Below, piece by piece: positions 1-8,158 of a stretch of 64,000 nt of DNA; the stretch's first letter is position 1, and each line of letters begins with the position of its first letter. Under the pieces are notes generated by a model, which made no database searches, had not been told where the DNA came from, and saw nothing but the letters and a program-made list of their open reading frames with translations. The DNA comes from Balneolaceae bacterium (GTDB lineage Bacteria > Bacteroidota > Rhodothermia > Balneolales > Balneolaceae). Made by a program: the position numbers and the translations under genes. The stretch lies in assembly GCA_017643365.1 (NCBI GenBank), contig JAEPNO010000010.1, positions 1-64,000 of the forward strand. Direction: 5' to 3'.

Positions 1-99
1 TTCTTATTTCACCTGAAAGAAAGTGAATTTAGATTTAATCACCGAAATGATAACTTATATAAAGTCATGCTTAAGCGACTAAGAAATGATCCAATTTAG
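1..99 (+). mobile_element. C-terminal end of an IS1595/ISXO2-like transposase (partial)
   Basis: Frame 1 is open from the window edge to a TAG at 97-99 and encodes about 32 residues. The segment ESEFRFNHRNDNLYKVMLKR resembles the C-terminus of IS1595/ISXO2-type DDE transposases, which typically end with an EFxFRFNxR motif followed by a short helical tail. The catalytic part lies outside the window, so it is unknown whether the copy is intact. No terminal inverted repeat could be identified in 100-215. The call rests on one short motif and is tentative. Confidence 0.5.
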
Positions 100-120
100 T
101 TCCTTAGCTTCCCTAGACCC

Positions 121-146
121 TTGATAATTGATAATTGATAATTGAT
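121..146. repeat. TTGATAA heptamer tandem repeat
   Basis: Three full copies of TTGATAA and a partial fourth lie in tandem between the transposase tail and ppc. The rest of 100-215 is AT-rich and presumably carries the ppc promoter, but no convincing promoter box was picked out. Other 7-bp-period tracts occur in this window at 6218-6250 and 6256-6283. Confidence 0.7.
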
Positions 147-215
147 TTCCAAAAAACCGCAAAGATTTGATTACATTAGCGGTTCACACTCACACAAACT
201 TACATCGAAGAAAAT

Positions 216-3017
216 ATGCATTGGGTAGAGACGGTACGTCGTTTAGCCGAGGCGAGCGACATCAACGAACATCTTGCTGACAACATTACCACATTAACGC
301 AATTGTTAGAGGTGGTTTGCCGAGAGCGACTTGGCGAAGATTTTATAAAAGTGCTGGGCGAATTGCCTCAACAATCAGTAGAAGCACTTGAAAACGGTAA
401 CGAAGAAGCGCTGGAAGAGTTAAAAAGCTTTGTAAAAAACTCTTCATCCAAACAGCTAAAGGAATTTCTACGCATTTACACCACCTTTTTCCACTTGGTG
501 AACTCGCTGGAGCAACATGAAATCAGCAGAATAAATCGTAGTCGGGAACATGCCGAAACCGCTGATACTCCTCGCAATGAAAGTATTTTACAGGCGGTGT
601 TCAAAATGAAAGAGGCCGGGCTGTCGCTGGAAGAAGCCATTGATGTGTTCCGGCAAATGGACATCCAGCCAACCATAACAGCGCATCCAACCGAAGCACG
701 CCGACGAAGTGTGCTCACCAAACAGCACGAGATCAGTAATCTGATCGCAAATCTGGGGGAGCATAATCTTACTGTAGAAGAGGCGAAAATCACTAAAAGC
801 GAAATCGTAAATCAAATGATTTTGCTGATGATGACCGATGAAGTTCGCGCCGAGCGAATGTCGGTGGAGGATGAGGTGGAAAACGGCATGTATTTCTTTA
901 CGCACACCATTTGGGATGTGGTGCCGACGCTTTATACCGATATCCGTCTTGCACTGGAAACTTATTATGGCGATTCCGGCGAGCTTCCTATCATTATAAA
1001 ATATCGATCGTGGATCGGGAGCGATCGGGATGGAAATCCGAATGTGACGTCGTCGGTAACCTGGCGAACGTTGATGGAGCAACGGAAAACGGTTTTTTCG
1101 ATGTATCTGAAGAAATTAGATCATCTGCGCCGTTACCTGAGTATTTCGTACAAAGAAACGGATATTTCTGATGAGCTTCGGGAGTCGCTACGTCACGAAG
1201 AAACTGCAAACCCGTTAAGTGATTTATACGAGCGACGGTATCAGCGAGAGCCCTATCGAAGAAAGCTGACTCATATGATGCAATACCTCCGCGAGCAGCA
1301 GGCAGCGTTGCATCTTGAAAAAGATGAAGTGATGAAAATCGCCAAAAAATACACAGCGGCCGATTTCATTAACGATTTAGAGTTGATCCGAAATAGCCTA
1401 ATCGCAAATGATTTAAAAGGATTAAGCGAGCAAGGGCGACTCCATGATTTACTGATCTCCGCGAAGACGTTCGGCTTCCATTTAACCTCGCTGGATGTGC
1501 GCCAACATAGTGGTTTGCATGAGGAAACAGTTTCGGAACTGTTATCAAAAGGAAATGTAATCGATAATTATGCCGACCTCACCGAAGAAGAAAAGATTGA
1601 GGTGTTGGAGCAAGAACTGAGTAATCCGCGGCCGTTAAGTCCATACAACAGCAAACGCTCGGACGTTGCGAACCGGGTGATGTCGGTGTTTGAGGAAATC
1701 AGTGATATGCTCAAGCTCGATCCGAATTCCTTCGGGAGTTACATCATCAGTATGACGCACGGCGTTAGTGATATGCTTGAAGTTTTGCTGATTGCCAAAG
1801 AGCTTGGTTTGTGGAGCATTCAGGGCGATGAAGTTGAATCGAAATTAGATGTAGTTCCGTTGTTCGAAACCATCGAAGATCTGGAAGAAAGCTCCAATCA
1901 AATGGCAATGATTTTTGAGCATCCCTTGTTCAGTAAACAAATCAAGGCGCGAGGAAATTTCCAGGAAATCATGCTTGGCTACTCCGATAGCAACAAAGAT
2001 GGTGGATACTGGATGGCGAATTGGGCGCTAAACAAAGCGCAGTACGATTTGGGGATGGTTTGCCGCGAATATGGCATCGATTTCAGATTGTTCCACGGAA
2101 CCGGCGGTACGGTCGGTCGTGGTGGTGGGCAGTCGAACAAAGCCATTGCGGCGATGCCTCCGGTGGCAAATAATGGGAAAATCCGCTTTACTGAGCAGGG
2201 GGAGGTAATTTCATTCCGATATTCGTTGCCATCCATAGCGCATCGACACCTCGAGCAATTGGTGAATGCGATGGCTGGCGCTATCCGAGCTCAAAAAGAC
2301 AAACCGGGCTACCTCAGCGATTCCGATTACGAGTGGGATTTGATGCAGGATTTGGCGCGGGAAACCATGGTCAGTTATCGATCTTTGAAAGACGACCCTG
2401 AGTTTTGGGATTGGTTTGTGAGCCATACTCCGATTGAACACATCGGAAAATTGCCGATTGCATCACGACCGGTGTCCAGAGGAAAAGGTGGGAAGCTTAG
2501 TTTCGAAGGATTACGCGCCATCCCTTGGGTATTTTCGTGGACTCAACTCCGATATAATGTGCCTGGTTGGTATGGTATCGGCGAAGGTTTAGAGAGGATA
2601 CTAGAACGATATCCCGATGCACTCGAAATTATCGGCCGTTGGCAAAAGGAATGGAGCTTTTTCTTTACGGTGATGAACAACTCCCAACGTGAAATAGCTC
2701 GGACGCATTTGTCAACCTCGTTGGTATACAATCGCGAAGACGACAAGCGTTTTCATAACATGATTACCGAGGATTTTGAGAAAGCCTGTAAAAACATCAC
2801 AAAAATTACAGGAATGGAAAACATTTTAGACCATAATCCGGTAATTCAGAATTCCATTAAATTCCGAAACCCATTTACGTATCCGTTAAATATCTTGCAA
2901 AGTGAATTGCTTCGCCGTTGGGATGAAGCTGATACGGAAGAACGAAAACAGGAACTTATGGAATTAATATTTTTAAATATCAACGGTATTGCAGCTGCAA
3001 TGCAATCAACCGGATAA
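216..3017 (+). CDS. ppc: Phosphoenolpyruvate carboxylase
   Basis: Carboxylates phosphoenolpyruvate with bicarbonate to give oxaloacetate, replenishing the TCA cycle in the cytoplasm. At 933 residues it has the usual bacterial PEPC length. The first catalytic histidine motif TAHPTEARRRSVL lies near residues 150-162. The GYSDSNKDGG loop is near 588, the glycine-rich FHGTGGTVGRGGG motif near 628, and the C-terminus ends in the conserved ..STG. The ATG at 216 follows a purine-rich stretch (gaagaaaat). ilvE follows in the same direction after 64 bp that contain an inverted repeat and a possible promoter, so the two may be separate units. Confidence 0.97.
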   Translation: MHWVETVRRLAEASDINEHLADNITTLTQLLEVVCRERLGEDFIKVLGELPQQSVEALENGNEEALEELKSFVKNSSSKQLKEFLRIYTTFFHLVNSLEQHEISRINRSREHAETADTPRNESILQAVFKMKEAGLSLEEAIDVFRQMDIQPTITAHPTEARRRSVLTKQHEISNLIANLGEHNLTVEEAKITKSEIVNQMILLMMTDEVRAERMSVEDEVENGMYFFTHTIWDVVPTLYTDIRLALETYYGDSGELPIIIKYRSWIGSDRDGNPNVTSSVTWRTLMEQRKTVFSMYLKKLDHLRRYLSISYKETDISDELRESLRHEETANPLSDLYERRYQREPYRRKLTHMMQYLREQQAALHLEKDEVMKIAKKYTAADFINDLELIRNSLIANDLKGLSEQGRLHDLLISAKTFGFHLTSLDVRQHSGLHEETVSELLSKGNVIDNYADLTEEEKIEVLEQELSNPRPLSPYNSKRSDVANRVMSVFEEISDMLKLDPNSFGSYIISMTHGVSDMLEVLLIAKELGLWSIQGDEVESKLDVVPLFETIEDLEESSNQMAMIFEHPLFSKQIKARGNFQEIMLGYSDSNKDGGYWMANWALNKAQYDLGMVCREYGIDFRLFHGTGGTVGRGGGQSNKAIAAMPPVANNGKIRFTEQGEVISFRYSLPSIAHRHLEQLVNAMAGAIRAQKDKPGYLSDSDYEWDLMQDLARETMVSYRSLKDDPEFWDWFVSHTPIEHIGKLPIASRPVSRGKGGKLSFEGLRAIPWVFSWTQLRYNVPGWYGIGEGLERILERYPDALEIIGRWQKEWSFFFTVMNNSQREIARTHLSTSLVYNREDDKRFHNMITEDFEKACKNITKITGMENILDHNPVIQNSIKFRNPFTYPLNILQSELLRRWDEADTEERKQELMELIFLNINGIAAAMQSTG

Positions 3018-3020
3018 TGA

Positions 3021-3056
3021 TTTGGCAGGCAAAAATTGTATATTTACCGTCCTGCC
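3021..3056 (+). promoter_or_regulatory. Possible ilvE promoter inside a GGCAGG/CCTGCC inverted repeat
   Basis: Between ppc and ilvE, GGCAGG (3024-3029) and CCTGCC (3051-3056) form an inverted repeat. It brackets TATATTTA (3039-3046), which resembles the Bacteroidota -7 box TAnnTTTG. A TTTG at 3021-3024 lies upstream, but closer than usual for a -33 box. There is no T-run, so a terminator is less likely. This could be an operator or chance. Confidence 0.25.
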
Positions 3057-3081
3057 GAATCCATGAAAAGAGTATAGAATT

Positions 3082-4170
3082 ATGAGCGAGACACTTACAA
3101 AAACACCTATAAAAATCGAGCCGGCTGCGTATAGCCGCATCAGTGAAGTTGATTTTTCGAATCTGCAATTTGGTCGACTTTTTGGTGATCACATGTTCGA
3201 AATGATCTTTGAAAATGGAGCATGGGGCGATCCTGAGATCAAGCCTTATGGCACCATCGATATCGCACCAGCGATGAACGTTTTTCATTACGGTCAGGCT
3301 GTTTTTGAAGGGATGAAAGCATTTTATGTGGATGAGAAAACCATTAACATCTTTCGCCCGGATGAGCATCACGCCAGGTTCAATCGTTCTTGCCGAAGAA
3401 TGTGTATCCCCGAAACCGATTACGAGACGTTCATTTCGGCATTGGAATCTCTGATCAAATTAGATAAAAAGTGGGTACCACAATCAGCCGGTACCGCGAT
3501 GTATATTCGTCCGTTCATTTTTGCCAGCGAAGATTATCTGGCTGCAAGAATCTCCGACCGCTACAGTTATTACATCATTACCAGTCCCGTTGGCGCTTAT
3601 TATAAAGAAGGATTTAATCCGGTATCACTAACTACACCTGATGGGTTTGTCCGAGCGGTAAAAGGTGGAACCGGAGAGGCAAAAACAAGTGGTAATTATG
3701 CGGCTAGTTTCCTTCCTGCGAGAAAAGCTGCCGAAAAAGGCTATACACAGGTGCTGTGGTTAGATGCTCATCAAAATGAGTTTATCGAGGAAGTTGGGAC
3801 GATGAACATCCATTTCCTGATCAATGACACGCTTGTGACTCCGGAGTTAACCGGATCGGTATTACCGGGAATTACCAGAAAAACGGTAACCGCTTTAGCC
3901 GAAGAATGGGGCTATAATGTTGAAGAACGAAAGATTTCGATTTCCGAAGTATTCGAAGCCTCGAAAAATGGCACGTTGAAAGAAGTATTCGGTTCAGGAA
4001 CCGCAGCGGTGATTTCACCGGTAGGTTTGATCGAACACAATGGCGAGAAAATTGAAATCGGAACCGGAAAAATCGGTGATTTCGCTAAGCGATTATTCGA
4101 CGAGATTACCGGAATTCAATACGGCAGAATAGAAGACCGCCACGGCTGGGTGCATGCGGTGAAGGTTTAA
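3082..4170 (+). CDS. ilvE: Branched-chain amino acid aminotransferase (class IV PLP)
   Basis: Transfers the amino group between glutamate and the branched-chain 2-oxo acids, the last step of valine, leucine and isoleucine synthesis and the first of their breakdown. The 362-residue protein has the BCAT fold-type IV signatures. These are VFHYGQAVFEGMKAF near residues 71-85, the motif KGGTGEAKTSGNYA around 194-207 (in this family the PLP-binding lysine lies close to GNYA), and EVGTMNIHF followed by GSVLPGITRKTV in the C-terminal half. The length fits the long BCAT type. A small antitoxin gene begins 13 bp downstream, but it belongs to a separate module. Confidence 0.96.
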   Translation: MSETLTKTPIKIEPAAYSRISEVDFSNLQFGRLFGDHMFEMIFENGAWGDPEIKPYGTIDIAPAMNVFHYGQAVFEGMKAFYVDEKTINIFRPDEHHARFNRSCRRMCIPETDYETFISALESLIKLDKKWVPQSAGTAMYIRPFIFASEDYLAARISDRYSYYIITSPVGAYYKEGFNPVSLTTPDGFVRAVKGGTGEAKTSGNYAASFLPARKAAEKGYTQVLWLDAHQNEFIEEVGTMNIHFLINDTLVTPELTGSVLPGITRKTVTALAEEWGYNVEERKISISEVFEASKNGTLKEVFGSGTAAVISPVGLIEHNGEKIEIGTGKIGDFAKRLFDEITGIQYGRIEDRHGWVHAVKV

Positions 4171-4183
4171 AAATAGTAAAGCA

Positions 4184-4381
4184 ATGGAATCAATTATAAT
4201 AAATCCCAAAAATGCGGAAGAACTGAATTTCATTAATGAACTTCTAAATAAATTAGGCATACAGAATAAGACTGTGAGTTCTGAAATTTTAGAAGATGCA
4301 GGTCTATCATTATTAATGCGAGAGGTCGATCGATCAGATTCAGTTTCGGAAGAAGAGATTCGAAATAAACTTATGGCCTGA
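4184..4381 (+). CDS. Antitoxin of a RelE/ParE-type toxin-antitoxin pair
   Basis: A 65-residue acidic protein in the style of the small Bacteroidota antitoxins that precede ParE/RelE toxins. It has an N-terminal strand (MESIIINPKN), a helix with NELLNKLGIQ, a SSEILEDAGLSLLMREVDRS segment and a C-terminal EEIRNKLMA tail. Its stop overlaps by one base the ATG of a toxin-like frame that breaks after 16 codons, the ATGA coupling typical of such operons. The antitoxin itself looks intact, so it is now without a working partner here. The family assignment is from sequence style, not a search. Confidence 0.65.
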   Translation: MESIIINPKNAEELNFINELLNKLGIQNKTVSSEILEDAGLSLLMREVDRSDSVSEEEIRNKLMA

Positions 4382-4470
4382 TGAAGGTCATTTTCCTAAA
4401 ATCATTTTTGAGTCTTATTCTGTCTAATTGATACAAAAAAATATCATTGAGTTGAAAGATTTGAAGTCCC
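4381..4470 (+). pseudogene. Remnant of a ParE/RelE-type toxin gene
   Basis: The ATG at 4381 opens a frame reading MKVIFLKSF, the classic start of small ParE/RelE toxins that follow this kind of antitoxin. It hits TGA at 4429-4431 after 16 codons. A second open piece in another frame (4428-4470, LIQKNIIELKDLKS) looks like the first helices of the same toxin family. It then runs into a CCCCCTT palindromic repeat. The locus therefore appears frameshifted and truncated. The toxin identity is inferred from short motifs and the operon layout. Confidence 0.4.
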
Positions 4471-4513
4471 CCTTTGAAGGGGGTGTCCTCGACGTTAAGG
4501 AGAGGACGGGGGA
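4467..4513. repeat. CCCCCTT-TG-AAGGGGG compound palindrome
   Basis: The unit contains a perfect hairpin CCCCCTT/AAGGGGG (4468-4483). A second hairpin GTCCTC/GAGGAC follows (4485-4490 with 4502-4507). An outer TCCCCC/GGGGGA pairing could enclose both (4467-4472 with 4508-4513). Short G/C-block palindromes of this type recur between genes in Bacteroidota genomes. Here it lies where the rest of the broken toxin gene would have been. Confidence 0.55.
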
Positions 4514-4542
4514 TGTACAATCACTGGTAATCATAAATAACA

Positions 4543-4935
4543 ATGAACCTCACTCTGTACAAAATACTAGCCATCGGTAGCGGTGGATTCATTGGCGCTG
4601 TTAGTCGATATCTGCTATCCACATTTGTGCAAAATCAGGTTAAACCCGAGCAGTTTCCGATTGGTATTTTTGTAGTGAATATCATCGGCTGTTTGTTGAT
4701 TGGATTCCTCGCCGGTCTATTCGAGCTCAAAGAGTGGATGAATGTTGAGCTTAGACTCTTCGTATTTGTAGGCTTACTCGGCGGATTTACCACCTTTTCT
4801 ACTTTCGCCAACGATACCTTTTTATTGGGGAAAGAGGGCGAAATGCTTGCGGCATTGCTTAATGCTGGTGGGCAGGTGATAGTGGGTTTATTGTTTGTGT
4901 GGTTGGGGTATCTGTTGATTCGATATTTCGTATAG
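4543..4935 (+). CDS. fluC: Fluoride exporter (CrcB/Fluc family)
   Basis: A small dual-topology membrane protein that forms a dimeric fluoride channel and protects against cytoplasmic fluoride. The 130 residues hold four hydrophobic helices. The family signature GGFTTFSTF is at 80-88, with the conserved asparagine in VVNIIG near residue 46 and the N-terminal GxxGAxxRY motif (GGFIGAVSRY, 14-23). It is a single gene, so the channel is probably a homodimer. No fluoride riboswitch was recognised in the short upstream region. It converges with the dehydrogenase gene downstream. Confidence 0.95.
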   Translation: MNLTLYKILAIGSGGFIGAVSRYLLSTFVQNQVKPEQFPIGIFVVNIIGCLLIGFLAGLFELKEWMNVELRLFVFVGLLGGFTTFSTFANDTFLLGKEGEMLAALLNAGGQVIVGLLFVWLGYLLIRYFV

Positions 4936-5252
4936 TTTGAATTATGTACTTTTACCTTGATGCAAAAGTACCAAAAGATCAAGGCTAGAAATACTTCGCG
5001 GGTTCATTAACGCTTCCTCTGAATAAATCCGAAGGTCCTTGTTCTCTACAGCCATATTTACTTTCCATCCGGTACGGATTTATTCTCCCATACGGGACGA
5101 GGAATCTTATAATTCACTACTCCGCTCACCATTTCAAGGCCATTTCTGGTCTTATGTAAATTAAAAAGGGGAAGTATGAGCTAAGTAAAAATATGACTCA
5201 TCGAAATCTTGACGGTAATCCATGGGGCAAGATTACTACCCGACGATATTGG
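4936..5252. other. Intergenic region with a CCTTGAT hairpin
   Basis: This 317-bp gap separates convergent fluC and the hydroxyacid dehydrogenase gene. Near its left end CCTTGAT and ATCAAGG (about 4955-4983) pair around a loop containing gcaaaagtaccaaaag. It could be a terminator or a copy of a dispersed intergenic repeat. The remainder has only short broken frames, and I see no gene or RNA in it. Confidence 0.5.
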
Positions 5253-6179
5253 TCAATAACCCTTCTCTCGATCTACTTCAAACAACAACTCCATCCCGGA
5301 AAGTGACCGCTTATAATTTTCAACGATCAGACCTGCTGCTTCTTTAGGATCGGTAATGGAAGCCACATGCGGAGTGATCATAATCTTTGGTCGATTCCAG
5401 AACAGATGATTGCTAGGCAACGGTTCTTCTTCGAATACATCTAACGTAGCGCCATTCAAAGCGCCTGTATCTAAAGCGTACACCAAATCCTCTTCTACCA
5501 AATGAGCACCTCGTGCCACATTAATCAAATAGGACGGTTTCTTCATTTTTTTGAAGATGTCTAAATCAAGAATGCCGTTTGTTTCTTTAGTAAGTGGTAG
5601 CAAACACACCAATACATTCGTTTTGGACAGAAATTCATCCAGTTCATCGCCCAAATAGGTCTCTACATCATCAATGAGTTTCTTTGATCTGGAATACCCT
5701 ACAACCTCAAAGCCATTAACTAATAACCGTTTACTTACTTCAACACCAATCTCACCCAAACCCATCACTCCAACGGTGCAATCTGACTTTGGGATTGGTT
5801 CATGTTTACTCCAAAAACCCTCTCGCTTTTGATCCACATATCGAGCGGTGTGTAAGCGATAATTCTGAACCGCATTCAACACATATTCCGCCATCTGATC
5901 TTTCAATGATGGAATGACAATTCGAGTTAGTGATATATCTTCTGAAATAGCCTCATCCGATAAAAGATGATTAACGCCCGCACCCAAACTGCTTACGGCT
6001 CTCAGGTTCGGATAATTCTGCAACACCTTCTCCGGGTGATTCCAGCTCACCGCAAAGGTTACCCGTTCTTTATTTTCCACTCTCGGCCAGATTTCAACAT
6101 CAAGATTGGGATCAATTTCGAGCAATGCTTCCTTTAAGGAATTCATATCTCGGTTTTTGGCGATAAGAAGCAGGGACAT
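5253..6179 (-). CDS. D-2-hydroxyacid dehydrogenase (glyoxylate/hydroxypyruvate reductase A type)
   Basis: NAD(P)H-dependent reductase for small 2-oxo acids such as glyoxylate or hydroxypyruvate. The 308-residue length and layout match the GhrA branch. The Rossmann motif VGVMGLGEIG is at 136-145. The catalytic arginine lies in NVARGAHLVEEDL, the acidic residue in DVFEEEPLP and the histidine in MITPHVAS. The exact substrate cannot be read from sequence. It stands alone and converges with fluC; umuC lies upstream on the same strand but 99 bp away across repeats. Confidence 0.85.
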   Translation of the reverse strand: MSLLLIAKNRDMNSLKEALLEIDPNLDVEIWPRVENKERVTFAVSWNHPEKVLQNYPNLRAVSSLGAGVNHLLSDEAISEDISLTRIVIPSLKDQMAEYVLNAVQNYRLHTARYVDQKREGFWSKHEPIPKSDCTVGVMGLGEIGVEVSKRLLVNGFEVVGYSRSKKLIDDVETYLGDELDEFLSKTNVLVCLLPLTKETNGILDLDIFKKMKKPSYLINVARGAHLVEEDLVYALDTGALNGATLDVFEEEPLPSNHLFWNRPKIMITPHVASITDPKEAAGLIVENYKRSLSGMELLFEVDREKGY

Positions 6180-6217
6180 GGATTATTTTTTGATCACAAA
6201 ATACAGAGCTTGGGTTC

Positions 6218-6250
6218 AATTAGGAATTAGGAATAGGAGAATTAGGAATA
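6218..6250. repeat. AATTAGG heptamer-type tandem repeat
   Basis: Four imperfect units (AATTAGG, AATTAGG, AATAGGAG, AATTAGG) lie in tandem upstream of the dehydrogenase gene and downstream of umuC. They are followed directly by a second 7-bp repeat of different sequence. Confidence 0.65.
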
Positions 6251-6255
6251 ATATT

Positions 6256-6283
6256 GTTCAATGTTCAATGTTCAATGTTCAAT
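6256..6283. repeat. GTTCAAT heptamer x4, overlapping the umuC stop
   Basis: Four perfect copies of GTTCAAT run through the 3' end of umuC, whose TGA (minus strand, 6279-6281) lies in the last copy. The array may have formed the present end of the gene. Copy-number change here would alter only non-coding DNA beyond the stop. Confidence 0.8.
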
Positions 6284-7610
6284 CTCCCGCTTTCACCACC
6301 ATCAATTCGTCCCAGCGCGTAGTGTATCGTTTACTCAAGTAGTTCTGGTTCATCAACCACTTATTTCTGTGATCGATTTCTTTGTGGAGACCTGTTGCTG
6401 CAAAAGCCGCGTGATTCCGTCCGAATTTGGCATTAATCTGATCCAAACATTCCATGAGTCGATGCTGTTTTTGGGTGTACATCTCAGGATCGAACAAATC
6501 CATCTGTACCTCGGTTTGTGGGATGATTCCGGTTAACATTACCGATGCCTTTTTGTATTTGCGTCCGGGTTCGTACACTTTCTCGGCAAGTTTTTTAGCA
6601 ACTTGAATCATCGTGGGCGTATGCGCTGTGGGGACTTGCAACGGGCAATAAGCACTGAATTTATACTTTCCGCGAATGTTATCGTATTTATCACCTATCA
6701 GTTGAATTTGTATACAGGACGCCACCGAATCCTGAGCTCTCAGCTTCTCGGTAGCTCGGGTTGTAAAAGTGGCCAACGCTTCCTGAATGCTTTCCAAATC
6801 GTACAGCGGCTTACCAAACATCCGCGACGATAAAATTCCTTTCCTTGAATCCCGACCGACACTCAATCCCGAACAGGATTTCCCGTTCAATTCCAACACG
6901 GTACGTAAGCCGGTAACTGCCATTTGTTTGCGCACCCACTTTTTATTTCCGATGGATCGCTTGAGCTCCAACGCATTGGTGATACCAAACCGATTTAAAC
7001 GAATGGTTAAGCCCTGACCGATTCCCCAGATTTTATTTACGGGAAAGTCTGCGAGGAGTGCATCTTGATTCTTGGCCGAAGTGAAATCAAAAACACCATT
7101 GTATTCGGGATTCTTCTTTGCGATGTGATTCGCCACTTTTGCCAACGTTTTTGTGGATGCAATCCCCACCGAAACCGGCAATCCCGTCCATTTCAAAATA
7201 GTCTCTCGAATCATTTTTCCATATTCCACCAAATCCGGAAATACATTGGTGGATAATTCCGCAAAGGCTTCATCAATGCTGTACACTTCGATGTCGTGGG
7301 TTAAATAGCGCAGGGTTTCCATCACTCGGTGACTCATATCCCCATACAGCGCATAATTGGAAGACCGAACCACCATTCCATTTTCTCTAAAATGATTTCG
7401 GTACTTAAACTCGGGCGCTCCCATCTCAACACCAACGTCTTTCGCTTCTTCCGACCGAGCAATTACGCATCCATCATTATTCGACAATATCGCAATCGGT
7501 TTACCGATTAACCGTGGATCAAACACCCGCTCGCACGACGCATAGAAATTATTGCAATCGATCATGGCGTAGGCGGTTGTGGGCTTTGTATGCGGTTCTG
7601 GGTTATTCAC
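6279..7610 (-). CDS. umuC: Y-family translesion DNA polymerase, UmuC subunit
   Basis: Polymerase of the UmuD'2C (Pol V) type that copies past DNA lesions. The 443-residue protein has the Y-family motifs: AMIDCNNFYASCERVFDP (catalytic Asp, residues about 15-32), VLSNNDGCVIARSEEAK and YSIDEAFAEL (second Asp and Glu). A little-finger domain and UmuC-type C-terminus follow. All catalytic acids seen are intact. The start is a GTG at 7610; an ATG lies 15 codons in. umuD is upstream on the same strand, but an inserted four-helix-bundle gene and octamer repeats separate the two. Its stop lies inside a GTTCAAT repeat. Confidence 0.93.
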   Translation of the reverse strand: MNNPEPHTKPTTAYAMIDCNNFYASCERVFDPRLIGKPIAILSNNDGCVIARSEEAKDVGVEMGAPEFKYRNHFRENGMVVRSSNYALYGDMSHRVMETLRYLTHDIEVYSIDEAFAELSTNVFPDLVEYGKMIRETILKWTGLPVSVGIASTKTLAKVANHIAKKNPEYNGVFDFTSAKNQDALLADFPVNKIWGIGQGLTIRLNRFGITNALELKRSIGNKKWVRKQMAVTGLRTVLELNGKSCSGLSVGRDSRKGILSSRMFGKPLYDLESIQEALATFTTRATEKLRAQDSVASCIQIQLIGDKYDNIRGKYKFSAYCPLQVPTAHTPTMIQVAKKLAEKVYEPGRKYKKASVMLTGIIPQTEVQMDLFDPEMYTQKQHRLMECLDQINAKFGRNHAAFAATGLHKEIDHRNKWLMNQNYLSKRYTTRWDELMVVKAGD

Positions 7611-7638
7611 TTTTTCTTGCTATGATTCATTTTGGTAA

Positions 7639-7718
7639 GGGGCAAAGGGGCAGAGGAGCAAAGGGACAAAGTGACGGAGTTACAGAGGGGCAAAGTGACA
7701 AAGGCACATAGGCACAAA
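7639..7718. repeat. 8-bp tandem repeat array (GGNRCAAA-like), 10 units
   Basis: Ten consecutive degenerate octamers (ggggcaaa, ggggcaga, ggagcaaa, gggacaaa, gtgacgga, gttacaga, ggggcaaa, gtgacaaa, ggcacata, ggcacaaa) lie between umuC and the four-helix-bundle gene. A shorter array of the same octamer lies on the other side of that gene in inverted orientation, so the two arms could pair in DNA or RNA. Confidence 0.85.
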
Positions 7719-7723
7719 GATTT

Positions 7724-8131
7724 TTATGGATCAAGTTTTCGGATTAGTGAGCTTAACATTCGTTCTATTTCTCTGGAGTCTTCGTAAAGAATATCGAACC
7801 ATTCTTTCTTCATGTATTCGAGATTTAGTGCGATCTCAACCTGGGTTTGAACTTCATACAACGAGCCAAGTGCAATATTCAAGAATCGAATGTAGTCACC
7901 TGTCGATCGTCTTCCATAGCCTTCAGCAATGTTTGAGGGAATCGAAATGCATGCTCTGCGAAGTTGACTCGTTAGCGAAAACTTTTCGCTGTCAGGGAAA
8001 TAGTTTGTAGCGGTATATACGCGATTAACAAAAGACATCCCTTTTTGCCACACCTTTAAATCCCGGAATGTCTTAATCCCATAGTCAGAAAAATTTTGTG
8101 CTTTTTTAGATTGAGTTATTGGTGTTTCCAT
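7724..8131 (-). CDS. Four-helix-bundle protein (23S rRNA intervening-sequence family)
   Basis: A 135-residue protein of the S23/IVP family, named after ORFs inside 23S rRNA intervening sequences; its biochemical role is unknown. Family features are visible: FRDLKVWQKGMSFVNRVYTAT near the start, then FSLTSQLRRACISIPSNIAEGYGR, and a FLNIALGSLYEVQTQVEIA segment, each within a predicted long helix. It sits between umuD and umuC on the same strand, but nothing ties it to mutagenesis. The inverted octamer repeats around it suggest it arrived as a cassette. Confidence 0.88.
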   Translation of the reverse strand: METPITQSKKAQNFSDYGIKTFRDLKVWQKGMSFVNRVYTATNYFPDSEKFSLTSQLRRACISIPSNIAEGYGRRSTGDYIRFLNIALGSLYEVQTQVEIALNLEYMKKEWFDILYEDSREIERMLSSLIRKLDP

Positions 8132-8158
8132 TTTTTCTAACGTTTAGATTTAGTTTAA

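Noticed and set aside
588-1082. Open frame of 164 codons opposite ppc
   Set aside because: It is antisense to conserved PEPC motifs and shows no protein-like domain.
4382-4542. Fluoride riboswitch before fluC
   Set aside because: The region contains the toxin remnant and a CCCCCTT palindrome; I could not find the conserved crcB motif segments.
7639-7718. CRISPR array
   Set aside because: The units are 8 bp, contiguous and degenerate, with no spacers and no cas genes nearby.
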